DNA of 64,000 nucleotides from Ardenticatenaceae bacterium (GCA_020634245.1 JACKCC010000013.1:62001-126000), one strand, 5' to 3'. Counted from the first letter of the stretch, positions 7,553-17,046 are shown. A program made the numbers and translations. Notes: a model not told the origin generated them from the sequence alone.

Positions 7553-10465
7553 TTACTCCTTGCTTCCATCTAAATATGCCAATTTAGTTCGTGATTGTTC
7601 TATCAAAAACGGGTTTCTTATTTTCTCGCCGGTTAATAAGGAATCTTCATAAAATTTACGCGCTGAATTAATTTCATTCAATTCGACATACCATCCCCCC
7701 ATTTCAAACTGAATATAGCCCAATAATAACCCGTCATTAAAGTCTCGGCTTACACGGAGACATTTTTCTGCTAATTGTAAAGCTGCTTTATAGTCTCCCA
7801 TTGCCGCTTTCACCTTACTAATCTGACGCAAAGTCAGGACTTCCGTTTTTCTATCTCCAATCTTTTGCAGAATTCCTAAACTTTCTTGAGCATAATTTAA
7901 TGCAGCCTGAAAATTGCCATCCACTAAGCAAACTCTTGATAACCCCCGCAAAGCAAGGGCACGTTCGTTTTGATCGCCCAACTCTTCGGAGAAATTCAGC
8001 ACCTTACGATAACATTCTTGTGCAAGTTTGTAATCGCGCAAATGAGAATCATTTGCATTCGTGGATACATTAGCAAGCAATCGGAGTACTGGCATGCTGC
8101 CAGCTTGGTCGCCGATCCGTTGATGAATTGATAAAGCTTCCTGCAATAATTGCAAAGCCGAATCCCGGTCATCACGGCGATACGCGGCACGCGCCTGCCG
8201 GTACAATGCAGCCGCAACTCCTTTTTGATCGTCTAATTCCGTTCGCAGTTGATACACATCGACCAATAAAGAGTCAGCTTCATCCAGATTCATCTGCTCC
8301 AAAGCAATCCGTGCCAATCCAAACTTCGCGTCAGCAACGCCAGGTGGACACTTAATATCTTCAAATACCTCCAAGCTGCGAGCCAATAATTGGGCGGCTT
8401 CATCATAGTCACTTTGTTCGTTGCAAGCACAACCCCAATTCAGCAAACAAACAGCGATTGCGGCATTGTCCTCCAATGCAACAGCTGCTTTTTCAACCAA
8501 GGGAAAGGCCAAACGCGCTTCATTATAACGGCCCCGTGTAAACCAAGCCGATCGCAACAAGTCGGTTAAGGCAATAACATTCAGCCACATTGATAATCGA
8601 TGTGCCTGTTCAATACTGGCCGACAAATTCTCCCATTCCAGTTCCAATGCGGCGTAATCTTCGTTGTGGTCGGCGGCAAAGGTTTTAAAATAAGTGATCA
8701 TCCGCCGGTAGGGGTCATCATCATCGCCTAACTGCTCGCTGGCAAAGTCGGCCAGCAGGGCATGCTGCCGGTACCGTTCGTCGCCGACATCGTTCAACAA
8801 GGAGAGGGAAGCCAAATCATCCAGCCGCTCCAACACCTCGTAAAAATCCATTTCGGCAATGGCGGCGGCGGCTTTAACGGCAAAACTGCGCCCGGCAAAG
8901 ACGGCGGCCAGGGCAAAAACCTGCTGCTGCACCTGAGTCAATCCGTTCCAACTCACGGCAAAAGAGGTGCGGATGGCCCGGTCGCTGTCGGCCAGGCCGA
9001 TGCGGGCCGATTCCTCGCCCAACTGCCGGGCAAAGGAAGCCAAGGGGCGGCGGCGGCGCATGGCCAGCCACTGCCCGGCGATGGCGATGGCCAGGGGCAG
9101 CCCTTCCAGCAAGGTCAAAATTGCGGCGGCAGCTTCTTCATCTTCGGCAACGCGTTCTTCGGTGATGATACTGGCCAGGAGGGAACGGCCGTTTGCCCCC
9201 GACAGCACATTCACATCCACCAACTCGGCCCCCAATCTGTGAATGATCGTTTCGCTGCGGCTGGTCAGCAGGATGGTGCAGCAGCAATTTTCGGGCAGGA
9301 ACGGCCGTGTTTTGGCCGCATTGGTCACGTCATCACAAACGATCAAGGCTTGTTTTTCGGCGAGGAGGTCACGGAGAACGGCCGTGCGCTCGTTCAAATC
9401 AGGAATACGGCTGAAATCGTAGCCGTAGGCATTGGCCCAGCGTTCAGCCACCGACATCGGGTCATCCTTGTCGGCATCCATCCACAAAACGCCATCGGGG
9501 AAGGTCTGCCGCAGCCGGTGGGCCAACTCAATTGCCAGCGCCGTCTTGCCCACACCCGGCGGCCCCACCAGGCCCAACAAGCGCCGTTTACCTTGAAGCT
9601 GTAACCGTTCATACAAATCAACCAGTTCGGCATCCCGCCCGGCAAAGAAAGGCACCAGCTTGGGGGCCAGGAAGGGAACTGGTCTCTCCGGTTTCTCCGG
9701 CTTAGCCAACGGCTCAGAAATTTTAACCGGCTGCGGATCGATAATTTGTCGGTACAGGGCAAAAGTCTCATCCGACGGTGAAACGCCAAATTGTTCAGCC
9801 AGAGCATCTTCCAAAATGTCAAACTGTTTGATAGCCAAGGAGCGGCGGCCGGTCAGATCGTAAAAGTGGATCAGGTTCCGATGGGCGCTTTCCAGCCCTG
9901 GTTCTATTTGCAGCAGGGTCTGGGCAAAATTGATGCCGGCTTCATAATCCCCTTGCTCCCGGCAAATCTTGACCAGGCGTCCGTAAGCATCCACAGCCAT
10001 CTGCTGCAACCGGGCCCGCTCCGGCTTCAACCATTCATCTTCGAGATAACGGGCATCAATAGCAACATCCTGCAAAAAATCGCCCCGGTACAGCGCCACT
10101 GCATCCCGCAAATGGGCACGCTCGGCGGCACCAATAACTTTCCCGGCTAATCGGAGATAGTTATCGAAATCCTCAACATCCAGTATGTATTCATAATCGG
10201 GGTTGATGGACACAGTTTGGCGTGCGGGGACAAATATCCCTTTCCCCAATTGCTGGCGAATGGCGTTAAGAGCTACACGCAAACTGCCACGCGGATCGGC
10301 CGTTCCCTCCCACATCCATTCGGCCAGTTGATCCCGGTTATGGATTTGGGGCCGGCTGGCGAGGTAATATAACAGGGTGCGTGCTTTAGCCGGGAAACGG
10401 CCGTTAACATTCTCACCCTTATATTCAATTCCGGGTTTTCCCAATAAAGTTAGTTTTAACACCAC
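7553..10465 (-). CDS. BTAD / NB-ARC / TPR transcriptional regulator (SARP-LAL type)
   Basis: 970 residues from a GTG start. Residues 1-95 form an OmpR-type winged helix (KARTLLYYLASRP, SLRVALNAIRQQL). Residues about 100-245 are a bacterial transcriptional activation domain made of TPR-like helices. An NB-ARC ATPase (about 275-560) has Walker A GLVGPPGVGKTALA near 300 and Walker B KQALIVCDDV. The C-terminal third is a set of TPR repeats (for example SALQLLQEALSIHQRIGDQ, ALNYAQESLGILQKIGD). Such proteins are ligand- and ATP-gated activators. It is divergent from the 78-residue protein and receiver gene at 10614-11283, which may be its targets; the divergent spacer is 148 bp. Confidence 0.87.
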   Translation of the reverse strand: MVLKLTLLGKPGIEYKGENVNGRFPAKARTLLYYLASRPQIHNRDQLAEWMWEGTADPRGSLRVALNAIRQQLGKGIFVPARQTVSINPDYEYILDVEDFDNYLRLAGKVIGAAERAHLRDAVALYRGDFLQDVAIDARYLEDEWLKPERARLQQMAVDAYGRLVKICREQGDYEAGINFAQTLLQIEPGLESAHRNLIHFYDLTGRRSLAIKQFDILEDALAEQFGVSPSDETFALYRQIIDPQPVKISEPLAKPEKPERPVPFLAPKLVPFFAGRDAELVDLYERLQLQGKRRLLGLVGPPGVGKTALAIELAHRLRQTFPDGVLWMDADKDDPMSVAERWANAYGYDFSRIPDLNERTAVLRDLLAEKQALIVCDDVTNAAKTRPFLPENCCCTILLTSRSETIIHRLGAELVDVNVLSGANGRSLLASIITEERVAEDEEAAAAILTLLEGLPLAIAIAGQWLAMRRRRPLASFARQLGEESARIGLADSDRAIRTSFAVSWNGLTQVQQQVFALAAVFAGRSFAVKAAAAIAEMDFYEVLERLDDLASLSLLNDVGDERYRQHALLADFASEQLGDDDDPYRRMITYFKTFAADHNEDYAALELEWENLSASIEQAHRLSMWLNVIALTDLLRSAWFTRGRYNEARLAFPLVEKAAVALEDNAAIAVCLLNWGCACNEQSDYDEAAQLLARSLEVFEDIKCPPGVADAKFGLARIALEQMNLDEADSLLVDVYQLRTELDDQKGVAAALYRQARAAYRRDDRDSALQLLQEALSIHQRIGDQAGSMPVLRLLANVSTNANDSHLRDYKLAQECYRKVLNFSEELGDQNERALALRGLSRVCLVDGNFQAALNYAQESLGILQKIGDRKTEVLTLRQISKVKAAMGDYKAALQLAEKCLRVSRDFNDGLLLGYIQFEMGGWYVELNEINSARKFYEDSLLTGEKIRNPFLIEQSRTKLAYLDGSKE

Positions 10466-10613
10466 GATGTGGTTGCCCCTCTCTTGCCGTTACTATGGGA
10501 AATATCAGCTTTAACGATACTTTAACGGTCGGTTGTTAATATCCCCTTATACATTTATTACGTTTTGTTCAATGAGTTAGCAATCATACTCATTAAAGAG
10601 GTTCTATTTCCCA

Positions 10614-10850
10614 ATGTCTACATCCAAAACGATTATAAACGAAAATCCAAGACATCGTCCAGAACTCGACAATCCACATTACCATGCTTATATGATTCGC
10701 ATGTGGGAGGAAGAGGGACACGATGAGCATAAAATCCGGTTGACAACCCAGGATACGCGCACAGGCGAACGCAAAGGGTTCACCGATTGGAACGATCTGG
10801 TTCGTTATTTGAAAGCAGCAATTGAACTTAGCGAACCCATTACCCAATAA
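10614..10850 (+). CDS. Conserved-looking small acidic protein of unknown function
   Basis: 78 residues (MSTSKTIINENPRHRPELDN...). It is rich in charged residues and His/Trp (HYHAYMIRMWEEEGHDEHKIRL) and has the look of a small alpha/beta protein; no known domain is recognised. AGAGG lies 12 nt before the ATG. It ends 13 bp before the ATG of the receiver-domain gene, so the two are likely co-transcribed, divergently from the BTAD regulator. Confidence 0.6.
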   Translation: MSTSKTIINENPRHRPELDNPHYHAYMIRMWEEEGHDEHKIRLTTQDTRTGERKGFTDWNDLVRYLKAAIELSEPITQ

Positions 10851-10863
10851 TTTACAGGTAAAA

Positions 10864-11283
10864 ATGAAATCCGTACTGGTTATTGACAGCAACAATTTAA
10901 CGCGAGAAGCATTGGTTAACGTGGTTTCATCCACATTTCCAGAAGCCACCGTCATTGCTGCACCCGATGGTTCCAAAGGGCTGCACATGGCCTACAACAA
11001 ACAGCCTGATGTAATTATTCTGGAAGGGGAATTAACCGGTCTGGATAGTTTCCGCACAGCAAAAGTGCTGCGCCATCTACCAGAAACCCGTCAAATCCCT
11101 CTCATCGCCCTCACCTGTGATGATGTGTCCGATGATGATGACAATACCAGCTTGAAGGCTACATGCCATGCCTCAATGACCAAACCTGTCTCGCCAGACA
11201 AATTAATTCAGACAATCAACTCATTACAAGGGGAAGGCGGACACTCCCAATTTGTTAACACAGATTTTTGGAGGCATGGGTAG
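10864..11283 (+). CDS. Degenerate response-regulator receiver domain, Glu at the phosphorylation site
   Basis: 139 residues, one CheY-like domain. The ATG at 10864 gives MKSVLVID, the normal first beta strand; 14 codons upstream are open but would overlap the previous gene. The fold markers are present: Asp8 (with Ser9 where a second acid is usual), IALT switch Thr and MTKP Lys. The strand-3 Asp that accepts phosphate is Glu54 (DVIILEGELTG). Asp-to-Glu at this site often mimics the phosphorylated state, so this may be a constitutively on or phosphate-independent receiver. There is no output domain. A hairpin terminator candidate follows at 11388. Confidence 0.8.
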   Translation: MKSVLVIDSNNLTREALVNVVSSTFPEATVIAAPDGSKGLHMAYNKQPDVIILEGELTGLDSFRTAKVLRHLPETRQIPLIALTCDDVSDDDDNTSLKATCHASMTKPVSPDKLIQTINSLQGEGGHSQFVNTDFWRHG

Positions 11284-11387
11284 GCGCTTACTCACAAAAA
11301 AGAGTTTCAGTCATTGTTCCTGGAGGAGCTCCGACATTTGAACGGCCGTTACGCTAACACCTCTTCCCCAATGCGTGACCCGTTCGC

Positions 11388-11423
11388 CAAGACCTTGGGG
11401 GTTTCAAAACCCTCAAGGTCTTG
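11388..11423. terminator. Hairpin, CAAGACCTTGNGGGTTT family; probable bidirectional terminator
   Basis: CAAGACCTTGGGGGTTT pairs with AAACCCTCAAGGTCTTG around a 1-2 nt loop, followed by GTTCCTTTT on the plus strand. It sits between the convergent receiver gene and the ABC gene at 11430. A close relative (15-bp perfect stem) is at 53153-53185. Confidence 0.7.
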
Positions 11424-11429
11424 TTCCTT

Positions 11430-13538
11430 TTATGGATGGGCAATTACCAGCAGCGTCGGCGCCCGCTCCCGCACACAGGCCATCGCCCGCTGCAAACTGT
11501 GCGGGTCCAGTGCGGCAAAACTCTCATCCAAAATCAGGAAATCCACGCCCTGTAAAATAGCGCGGGCAATGTACAATCGGCTCTTCTCGCCATGCGAAAG
11601 CTGCCAACCCGTCTCGCCCACCGTTTGCAGCATTCCCGCCGGCATCCGGGCCAGCACGTCACTCAAGCCCAACTCGGCACATAATTCCTGGGCCAGTACC
11701 ACGTCTTCCCGGCGCGGCGGCCAACGCCGCCCCATGAGCAAATTAAACATGAATGTGGTGCCCAGGACGTGATTTTCGTGGAATTGAGGGGCAAAAACGA
11801 CGCGCCGCCGCCAACCGGCGCTGCCCAGCGTCATCCGATCCAGCCCTTGCCACAAAACCAAACCGCTGTCCGGCTGGCGTAAACCGGTCAATACCGCCGC
11901 TAACGTCGATTTACCGCCGCCCGACGACCCTTCCAGCAAAATGTGGTCGCCGGCCTGCACATGCAAGCTGCACTGGTCCAGCACCTGGTCGCCCTGAACG
12001 TTATAGCGAAAGCTGACACCATGAACGCCAAGAAGCTGTCCGGACGGCGGTGTGGTGGAAACGGCCGTATTCACATCCCCCACCACTTCCGGCCGCGCCG
12101 CCGCCACAAACAACGGCTTAATCTGATCCCAGGCAATCATCCCGGCCATCAATTGATTGACCAGTCCCAGCGCAAACTTGCGGAAGGCCGACTCGGCACT
12201 CAACACCCCGCCCAGGCTGATAGCCAGCGCCGCCGGACTGCTGCCGGCCACAAATGCCGGAACCAAGCCCAACAAACCCACAACCAGCCAACCATGAGAT
12301 ATAAACACTTCCAAAATGATGCCCACCCGATCCACGCTGTCCAGCACCTTGACATACTCGGCCAGATCATCATCCTCGCCGCGATGCCAGAAACGGCGCA
12401 GCGATTGAGCCAGCCGGGTGCGATGGCCAACCATTACTTCCACCAGATAGTGAGTCAATCCGCGCCGCAACACCGTCCAGCGATAGCGCCGCTTGTAGAA
12501 AACGACCAGAATGCCGCTGATAATGCCGATCCACAGCAGCAGCAGCAAAGCATGCCCGATGCCGCCTGCCCCCACAGCCAGCACCCAACCGGCCATTATA
12601 ATTTCGATAATAGCAGTCAGCCCCCGAATCCCGCCGTTCAACGACACCGTCTCAATCGCTTCACTCTCAAAAACGCGCCCCATCAACTGCCCCACCCCTT
12701 CATGCCGAATTTCGTCAGGATGAAGGCGCGTCGCGCCCAACAAGAGGCGTCTTTGCAGCAGCCCACCCAGATTAACGGCGATCAACCCTTGCAGCCAGAC
12801 GCTGAGCGCCCGCAGCGGCAGCAAACTGAACAAAATCAGCGCCCAGGCCGCCAGCCAGCCCATCTCAATCCGCCCCTGGAACACCGCCCGGCCAATCACC
12901 CACCAGGAGAACAAAAATAGGAAATGCTGCACGAAATAAGCGCCGGTAAAGGTCAGCGATTGGCGCAAAAATCCAACGCGGCGCAATTGGGGCCAGAACG
13001 GGCTGCCCGGCGACAAATCGAGCAGCCAACAACCATCGATGGGTGCGGCAGCTAACTGTTCGCGCAGCAGGAATTGGCGCGCTTTATCCCGTTGACGGCC
13101 GTTTCCCATTTCCGCCAACAACACCTCAACCTGAGGCAAAACCGGCCCCTCCACCGCCGCAGCTAGCGCCGCCCGCACCGCTTCCAGCAGGACTTTATGT
13201 GTCTGCCGTTCTGGCCCCAGGAGAACGGCCGTTTCCCCCCGCACCCGCAGCAAAGCCAAATAGCGTACGCCATCCTCCGCCGCAATTTGGAAGATGGCTG
13301 GCCCGGCGGTGCGCAGAAAGCCAGTCAACTCGCCGTAAGCGATGCGCGTTGGTTCCGCTTCCAGGCCCAGGTGGGACACGGCCGTTTCCAACCAGCGCCC
13401 TATCTCATCACCCACCAATCCGGCCGGCGGGACAGGCGCCGCCACCTGGCACGGCGACAATTTGGCTGCCTGGGCCAATGCCACGAGCGCCTCGCCCAAT
13501 CGGGCCTGCGGCCAGGTCAGCGAAAGCAAATCAGTCAT
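11430..13538 (-). CDS. Peptide-export ABC transporter, permease-ATPase without peptidase (NHLM ABC2-like)
   Basis: 702 residues. An N-terminal soluble region of about 190 residues has no C39 Cys motif. A six-helix ABC membrane domain follows (about 190-450). The nucleotide-binding domain has Walker A EGSSGGGKST near 539, signature LSHGEKSRLYIARA and Walker B FLILDE, all intact. This fits the second, peptidase-less ABC of NHLM-type bacteriocin exporters, in which such a protein pairs with a C39-ABC and a HlyD-like protein, exactly the three genes found here in order. It is the last gene of the operon and starts 84 bp after the C39-ABC gene. The likely role is partner subunit for export of the mini-peptides encoded upstream; the substrate assignment is inference. 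Confidence 0.82.
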   Translation of the reverse strand: MTDLLSLTWPQARLGEALVALAQAAKLSPCQVAAPVPPAGLVGDEIGRWLETAVSHLGLEAEPTRIAYGELTGFLRTAGPAIFQIAAEDGVRYLALLRVRGETAVLLGPERQTHKVLLEAVRAALAAAVEGPVLPQVEVLLAEMGNGRQRDKARQFLLREQLAAAPIDGCWLLDLSPGSPFWPQLRRVGFLRQSLTFTGAYFVQHFLFLFSWWVIGRAVFQGRIEMGWLAAWALILFSLLPLRALSVWLQGLIAVNLGGLLQRRLLLGATRLHPDEIRHEGVGQLMGRVFESEAIETVSLNGGIRGLTAIIEIIMAGWVLAVGAGGIGHALLLLLWIGIISGILVVFYKRRYRWTVLRRGLTHYLVEVMVGHRTRLAQSLRRFWHRGEDDDLAEYVKVLDSVDRVGIILEVFISHGWLVVGLLGLVPAFVAGSSPAALAISLGGVLSAESAFRKFALGLVNQLMAGMIAWDQIKPLFVAAARPEVVGDVNTAVSTTPPSGQLLGVHGVSFRYNVQGDQVLDQCSLHVQAGDHILLEGSSGGGKSTLAAVLTGLRQPDSGLVLWQGLDRMTLGSAGWRRRVVFAPQFHENHVLGTTFMFNLLMGRRWPPRREDVVLAQELCAELGLSDVLARMPAGMLQTVGETGWQLSHGEKSRLYIARAILQGVDFLILDESFAALDPHSLQRAMACVRERAPTLLVIAHP

Positions 13539-13622
13539 GCCAACTCCTGATTGAACCGCAGAGGCGCAAAGAGCACAGAGAAAATCTGCGTAATCTGTGA
13601 AATCTGTGGATGATTACGCTTT

Positions 13623-16313
13623 TCATGACGTTTCCTCGGTGATACGGCCGTTCACCAACCGCAGCCGCCGCCAGCCAGCATCCGACCAGAGCATTTGCCG
13701 CACCTGTTCTTCGGCATCCAGCATCGCCCGGTAGCGGGAATCGGGGTCCGCCGCCAGCGCCGCTGGAATGCCGTCTTCGATGATACGGCCGTTCTCCAGC
13801 ACAATCACCCGCGCAAAATCCAGCGTCTCACTCACATCATGGGTGATGCACAACAGCGTCGCCGCGCGCCACAAACGGCGCGCCCGCCGCAGCATCTCCC
13901 GCCGCTGCTCTCGCCCCAGACCTCGGAACGGCTCATCCAAAACCACCAGCCGGATATCCGGCCGCAGCATGGCTCGGCCCAGGCGCACCCGCTGTCCCTC
14001 GCCGCCAGAAACCAGCCCGCCAGCCTCACCCAGCGGCGTCTGCAAGCCATCGGGCAGCTTACGCAGCACATTCAGCAAATCGGCCTGCTCCAACACCTGC
14101 GGCAGCGACCCGGCTTCCCGCGATTCGCGGCCATAATACAAATTATCGATGAACGAACGATTCCACAACTGGATGGCCGGATCGACCCAGGCTGTTGTTT
14201 GCCGCAGTTCCGTCAACCCGTCAGCGTTTAACGGCCGTTCATCAACCCGAAATTGGCCACTAGCAGCCCGATGCCAGCCCAGCAGCAGCCCGACCAAACT
14301 CGACTTGCCCGCACCCGACGAACCCACAATAGCCACATGGTCGCCCGGCTCAACAACCAGATCAACATCCTGCAAAATTGTGTTGCCAGCCGCCACGACA
14401 CTGATGCCTTTCATGGCTATGCGAATGCCAGGTGGTTGGTTAGTTAGCTGGTTGGATTGTTGGCTGTTAACTGTTGCCTGTTGGTTGTTAGCTGCTGCTT
14501 CCTCCGGTGCGCCCAGCGGCTCCATAAGGCGCAAAACCACATTACGATAGGTCGGGTAGCGGCGCAAAATCAGGCCAATTTCCTGCCCCATCGTCGGCAA
14601 ACTGAGCACCCAGTAGGTTAGCAGCAAAATGCTGGCCACGTCACCGCCCCGGTTGAGATGGGTGAAAATAATAATGGCGGCTGAGGCAAAACCCAGTGCC
14701 GCCTGGCCAAAATCAGCGGCCACGACAGCCTTAAACAGGCTCAACGCCGCCCGCCCCCACTCCACTAGCAAGCCCTCATGCTCGCGTCGTACCGCCCGCT
14801 CGGCCCCATGTGCCCGGATGGGAACCAGCCCCAGCAGCGAATCGAGAAAGAAACGGCTCAAACTGCCCACGTGGGTTTGCATACGCAAATCGCGCTCGTT
14901 CATGTAGGGCAAGATGAAAACCGGGAAGCCCAACGCCGCCGCTCCGGCCAGTACGGCCAGCCCAGCCGTCTCCGGGCTGAGCCAGATGATGCCAACCACC
15001 GTCAAAATCAGGGTGAAGACGTTGCGCAAAAAGGCGGTAGTCAGATTGGGCAAATCGCGCATTTTGTAAATGACGTGGCTGCGCTGGGCCATGTCGGAGA
15101 TGGGACGGCTGTGGAAATATTGGTCCAGCAGCCGGGGTACTTTTTCCAAAAAGGCGATACGCAGACGCATGTCGAGTTGGCGGCCCAGGCGCAGGGCGTG
15201 AGCGGTGATACGCATTTGCAGCAGGAGTAGACCAACGAGGAAAAGGGTAACGGCCGTCATCACCCCGCCGCGCTGCGAAGCCAATCCCAACGACTGCCCC
15301 AAATCAATCAGGCCGCGGAACAGGATCGCTTCCAAAATGACACCCAATGCGGCCAAAAAGATGGCCGGCAGGAGCAGCGCCGGCCGCAGCAAACCATCAG
15401 ATTTGAACAACTGCCACAACTGCTGTTCGGGCCGGATCGGTTTCTCGGTTAGCGCCGCAGCCAGTTCTGGCGAGAGCGGCGGCGCTTGTTCAGCCACCGG
15501 GTGCAATCCCTTGACCCGCACCAGCACTGCGCCGCGCAAATAGAGTGCCATTTCTTCGTCTTCGGCCTCTTCCACCGGCCGCACCGACCAATACGCCGCT
15601 GGAATTGGGCTATCGCTCAAACTTCCGGCGGCCTGGGTCTTATCGATGAAGGATTGCAGCAGCGATTGGGTCGCAACGCCAGCCCGCATGCCGCCGGATT
15701 GAATGAGCGCCGTCACCAATCGAACGGCCGCATCCAGCACAGCCAGGCCCTGCCAACTGTCATCGACCAGCGCCGCCGCAATGAATAATTGGGAATTGGC
15801 GCCAATGTTTTCGATACGGCGGCGCAGCGGCATCAGGAATTCGTCACTGGCGGCCCATTCGCGCCAGGCGCCAGCCGGAACAGGGAAAGTATGTTGGTAA
15901 ACCGTGTCCAAGAACTGCTGCACACTGGTCCAGCGCCGCCCGGTGGCCGGATCCATGATTTGCACCAGCCGACGGCCGTGTACCCGCCAGGTGACGACGA
16001 AATGAGTGAAGCCGTTAGGCAAACGCACCACGACGATGGCCGGCAGGGCCGCCGCTTCGTCCAGCAGCAAATGATCCAGCGGCAGCATGATTTGCTCAGC
16101 GTCCAGACCCAGTTGGTTGGCTAAAATTTCCAGGGTGTCGATGGAGGTGCCGTCTACGTCGGTCTGGCAGGCTTCGCGTAAACGGCCGTAACTGGCCGAC
16201 ACGCCAAATCCTTCCAACAAGCTCTTCAATGCCGCCGGACCACAGTCCATGGCCGAGGTCTGGACAACTTCGGGAGCTAAAAAGCGGCGCTTGGGGAAAT
16301 TAGCTTCGGTCAC
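13623..16313 (-). CDS. C39-peptidase ABC exporter (bacteriocin/peptide processing, NHLM ABC1-like)
   Basis: 896 residues, longer than the usual 700-740. The N-terminal C39 domain keeps its catalytic set: Gln18, Cys24 in QTSAMDCGPAAL, His104 in GFTHFVV and Asp121 in IMDPATG. A variable segment (about 130-310) follows, then the membrane domain and an NBD with Walker A VGSSGAGKSS near 668, signature VSGGEGQRVRLGRA and Walker B LVVLDEP. Such proteins cut a precursor behind a Gly-Gly type site during export. The TM-NBD linker carries a Gln/Asn-rich run (NNQQATVNSQQSNQLTNQ) encoded by a TTGGTTG tract like those in spacers. The operon lies downstream of two mini-peptide genes on the same strand, which are the natural substrate candidates. 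Confidence 0.88.
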   Translation of the reverse strand: MTEANFPKRRFLAPEVVQTSAMDCGPAALKSLLEGFGVSASYGRLREACQTDVDGTSIDTLEILANQLGLDAEQIMLPLDHLLLDEAAALPAIVVVRLPNGFTHFVVTWRVHGRRLVQIMDPATGRRWTSVQQFLDTVYQHTFPVPAGAWREWAASDEFLMPLRRRIENIGANSQLFIAAALVDDSWQGLAVLDAAVRLVTALIQSGGMRAGVATQSLLQSFIDKTQAAGSLSDSPIPAAYWSVRPVEEAEDEEMALYLRGAVLVRVKGLHPVAEQAPPLSPELAAALTEKPIRPEQQLWQLFKSDGLLRPALLLPAIFLAALGVILEAILFRGLIDLGQSLGLASQRGGVMTAVTLFLVGLLLLQMRITAHALRLGRQLDMRLRIAFLEKVPRLLDQYFHSRPISDMAQRSHVIYKMRDLPNLTTAFLRNVFTLILTVVGIIWLSPETAGLAVLAGAAALGFPVFILPYMNERDLRMQTHVGSLSRFFLDSLLGLVPIRAHGAERAVRREHEGLLVEWGRAALSLFKAVVAADFGQAALGFASAAIIIFTHLNRGGDVASILLLTYWVLSLPTMGQEIGLILRRYPTYRNVVLRLMEPLGAPEEAAANNQQATVNSQQSNQLTNQPPGIRIAMKGISVVAAGNTILQDVDLVVEPGDHVAIVGSSGAGKSSLVGLLLGWHRAASGQFRVDERPLNADGLTELRQTTAWVDPAIQLWNRSFIDNLYYGRESREAGSLPQVLEQADLLNVLRKLPDGLQTPLGEAGGLVSGGEGQRVRLGRAMLRPDIRLVVLDEPFRGLGREQRREMLRRARRLWRAATLLCITHDVSETLDFARVIVLENGRIIEDGIPAALAADPDSRYRAMLDAEEQVRQMLWSDAGWRRLRLVNGRITEETS

Positions 16314-16323
16314 AAAGTTTCTC

Positions 16324-16355
16324 AGGTGACAGTCACTTGGGAAGTGACTGTCACA
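16324..16355. repeat. Hairpin repeat, AGGTGACAGTCACTT family, copy 2
   Basis: AGGTGACAGTCACTT and AAGTGACTGTCAC form a nearly perfect stem with a 3-nt GGG loop, in the 45-bp gap between the membrane-fusion gene and the C39-ABC gene. It may tune the relative expression of the two. Confidence 0.8.
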
Positions 16356-16358
16356 TCA

Positions 16359-16844
16359 CTATTTTGCGGTGCGGAGGAGCAGGGTAAAGGGGGTTACTTG
16401 TTCGACTTCGACTTCGACACGGCCGTTCAGCCCAGCTTGTAAGGGCACTTTTGAGTTAGCGTTTGGCTGGAGTTGGAATTGGACGGTGAAACGGCCGTCT
16501 ACCAACGTCTGATCCACCTCAGTCACTACAGCCGGAACCGGCTCGTCAAAACCATCCAGCCGCAGCAAGGCCGGTTGGCCGGCTTTCATCTGGGGCAGCG
16601 CATCAGGCGTAAATTGAGCGGTGGCATGGGTATTGGATGTGAGAACGGCCGTGTCCGCCACCACATACACCGCCACCTGCGCCACCCCCAACCAGGTCAT
16701 CCAGGCCGTCAAAAACGCGGCCACAACCAACAGCGCCACGATTGACCGGCCAGAAGTCGCCAGCTGCATCGTACGAATTGACCGGGAAAATGATGCGGAC
16801 ACCAAACCTCCCAAAACAAAAATCACAAGGTTAAAAAGTTGCAC
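16359..16844 (-). CDS. Short HlyD-like membrane-fusion protein of the peptide exporter
   Basis: 161 residues from the GTG at 16844. An in-frame GTG at 16802 sits just behind a GGGAGG and is an alternative start, as is an ATG at 16769. One membrane helix (SIVALLVVAAFLTAWMTWL) is followed by a beta-rich extracytoplasmic part (GQPALLRLDGFDEPVPAVVTEV, VPLQAGLNGRVEVEV) that resembles the C-terminal barrel of HlyD/NHLM adaptor proteins. The long coiled-coil hairpin and lipoyl half-motifs are absent, so it is a minimal adaptor or a shortened relic. Its position first in the exporter operon supports the functional link. Confidence 0.66.
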   Translation of the reverse strand: MQLFNLVIFVLGGLVSASFSRSIRTMQLATSGRSIVALLVVAAFLTAWMTWLGVAQVAVYVVADTAVLTSNTHATAQFTPDALPQMKAGQPALLRLDGFDEPVPAVVTEVDQTLVDGRFTVQFQLQPNANSKVPLQAGLNGRVEVEVEQVTPFTLLLRTAK

Positions 16845-16938
16845 AGTTGCATAGTTACGAAGTCAAAACGATTTTCCTCCTTTGCCACTTTACCACTTGC
16901 AACTTTCATGATCATAACGCCATTCAGACAACAAAACA

Positions 16939-17033
16939 AACCTGGCAGGCTTTACAACGCATTTGCTTTGCAAACCTGCCAGGCTTTGTGTGTGACTTTA
17001 CACACACCCTTGTGCGGCCAGAGCTGCCGCACA
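16939..17033. promoter_or_regulatory. Three hairpins between the mini-peptide genes and the exporter operon
   Basis: 16939-16986: AACCTGGCAGG paired with CCTGCCAGGCTT, long inner loop. 16988-17008: a weaker TGTGTGTGACTTTACACACA stem. 17011-17033: perfect 8-bp TGTGCGGC / GCCGCACA. None has a clean T tail on the minus strand, so they look more like attenuating or mRNA-stabilising structures that could keep peptide mRNA high relative to exporter mRNA. Confidence 0.55.
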
Positions 17034-17046
17034 GAAAATTGCTTGA

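Noticed and set aside
11943..12920. 325-codon plus-strand open frame
   Set aside because: Antisense to the intact ABC transporter gene; composition (Gln/His/Pro-rich) is that of a shadow.
11430..16844. Search for a normal NHLP/Nif11 or double-Gly bacteriocin precursor near the exporter
   Set aside because: None found in any spacer between 11.2 and 20.6 kb; only the mini-peptide genes remain as candidates.
16827..16919. Possible 30-residue peptide starting MIMKVASGKVAKEENRF on the minus strand
   Set aside because: It comes from a GCAAGTGG/GGTAAAGTGG simple-sequence tract, shares only MKV with the mini-peptides, overlaps the HlyD-like start and has no good Shine-Dalgarno.
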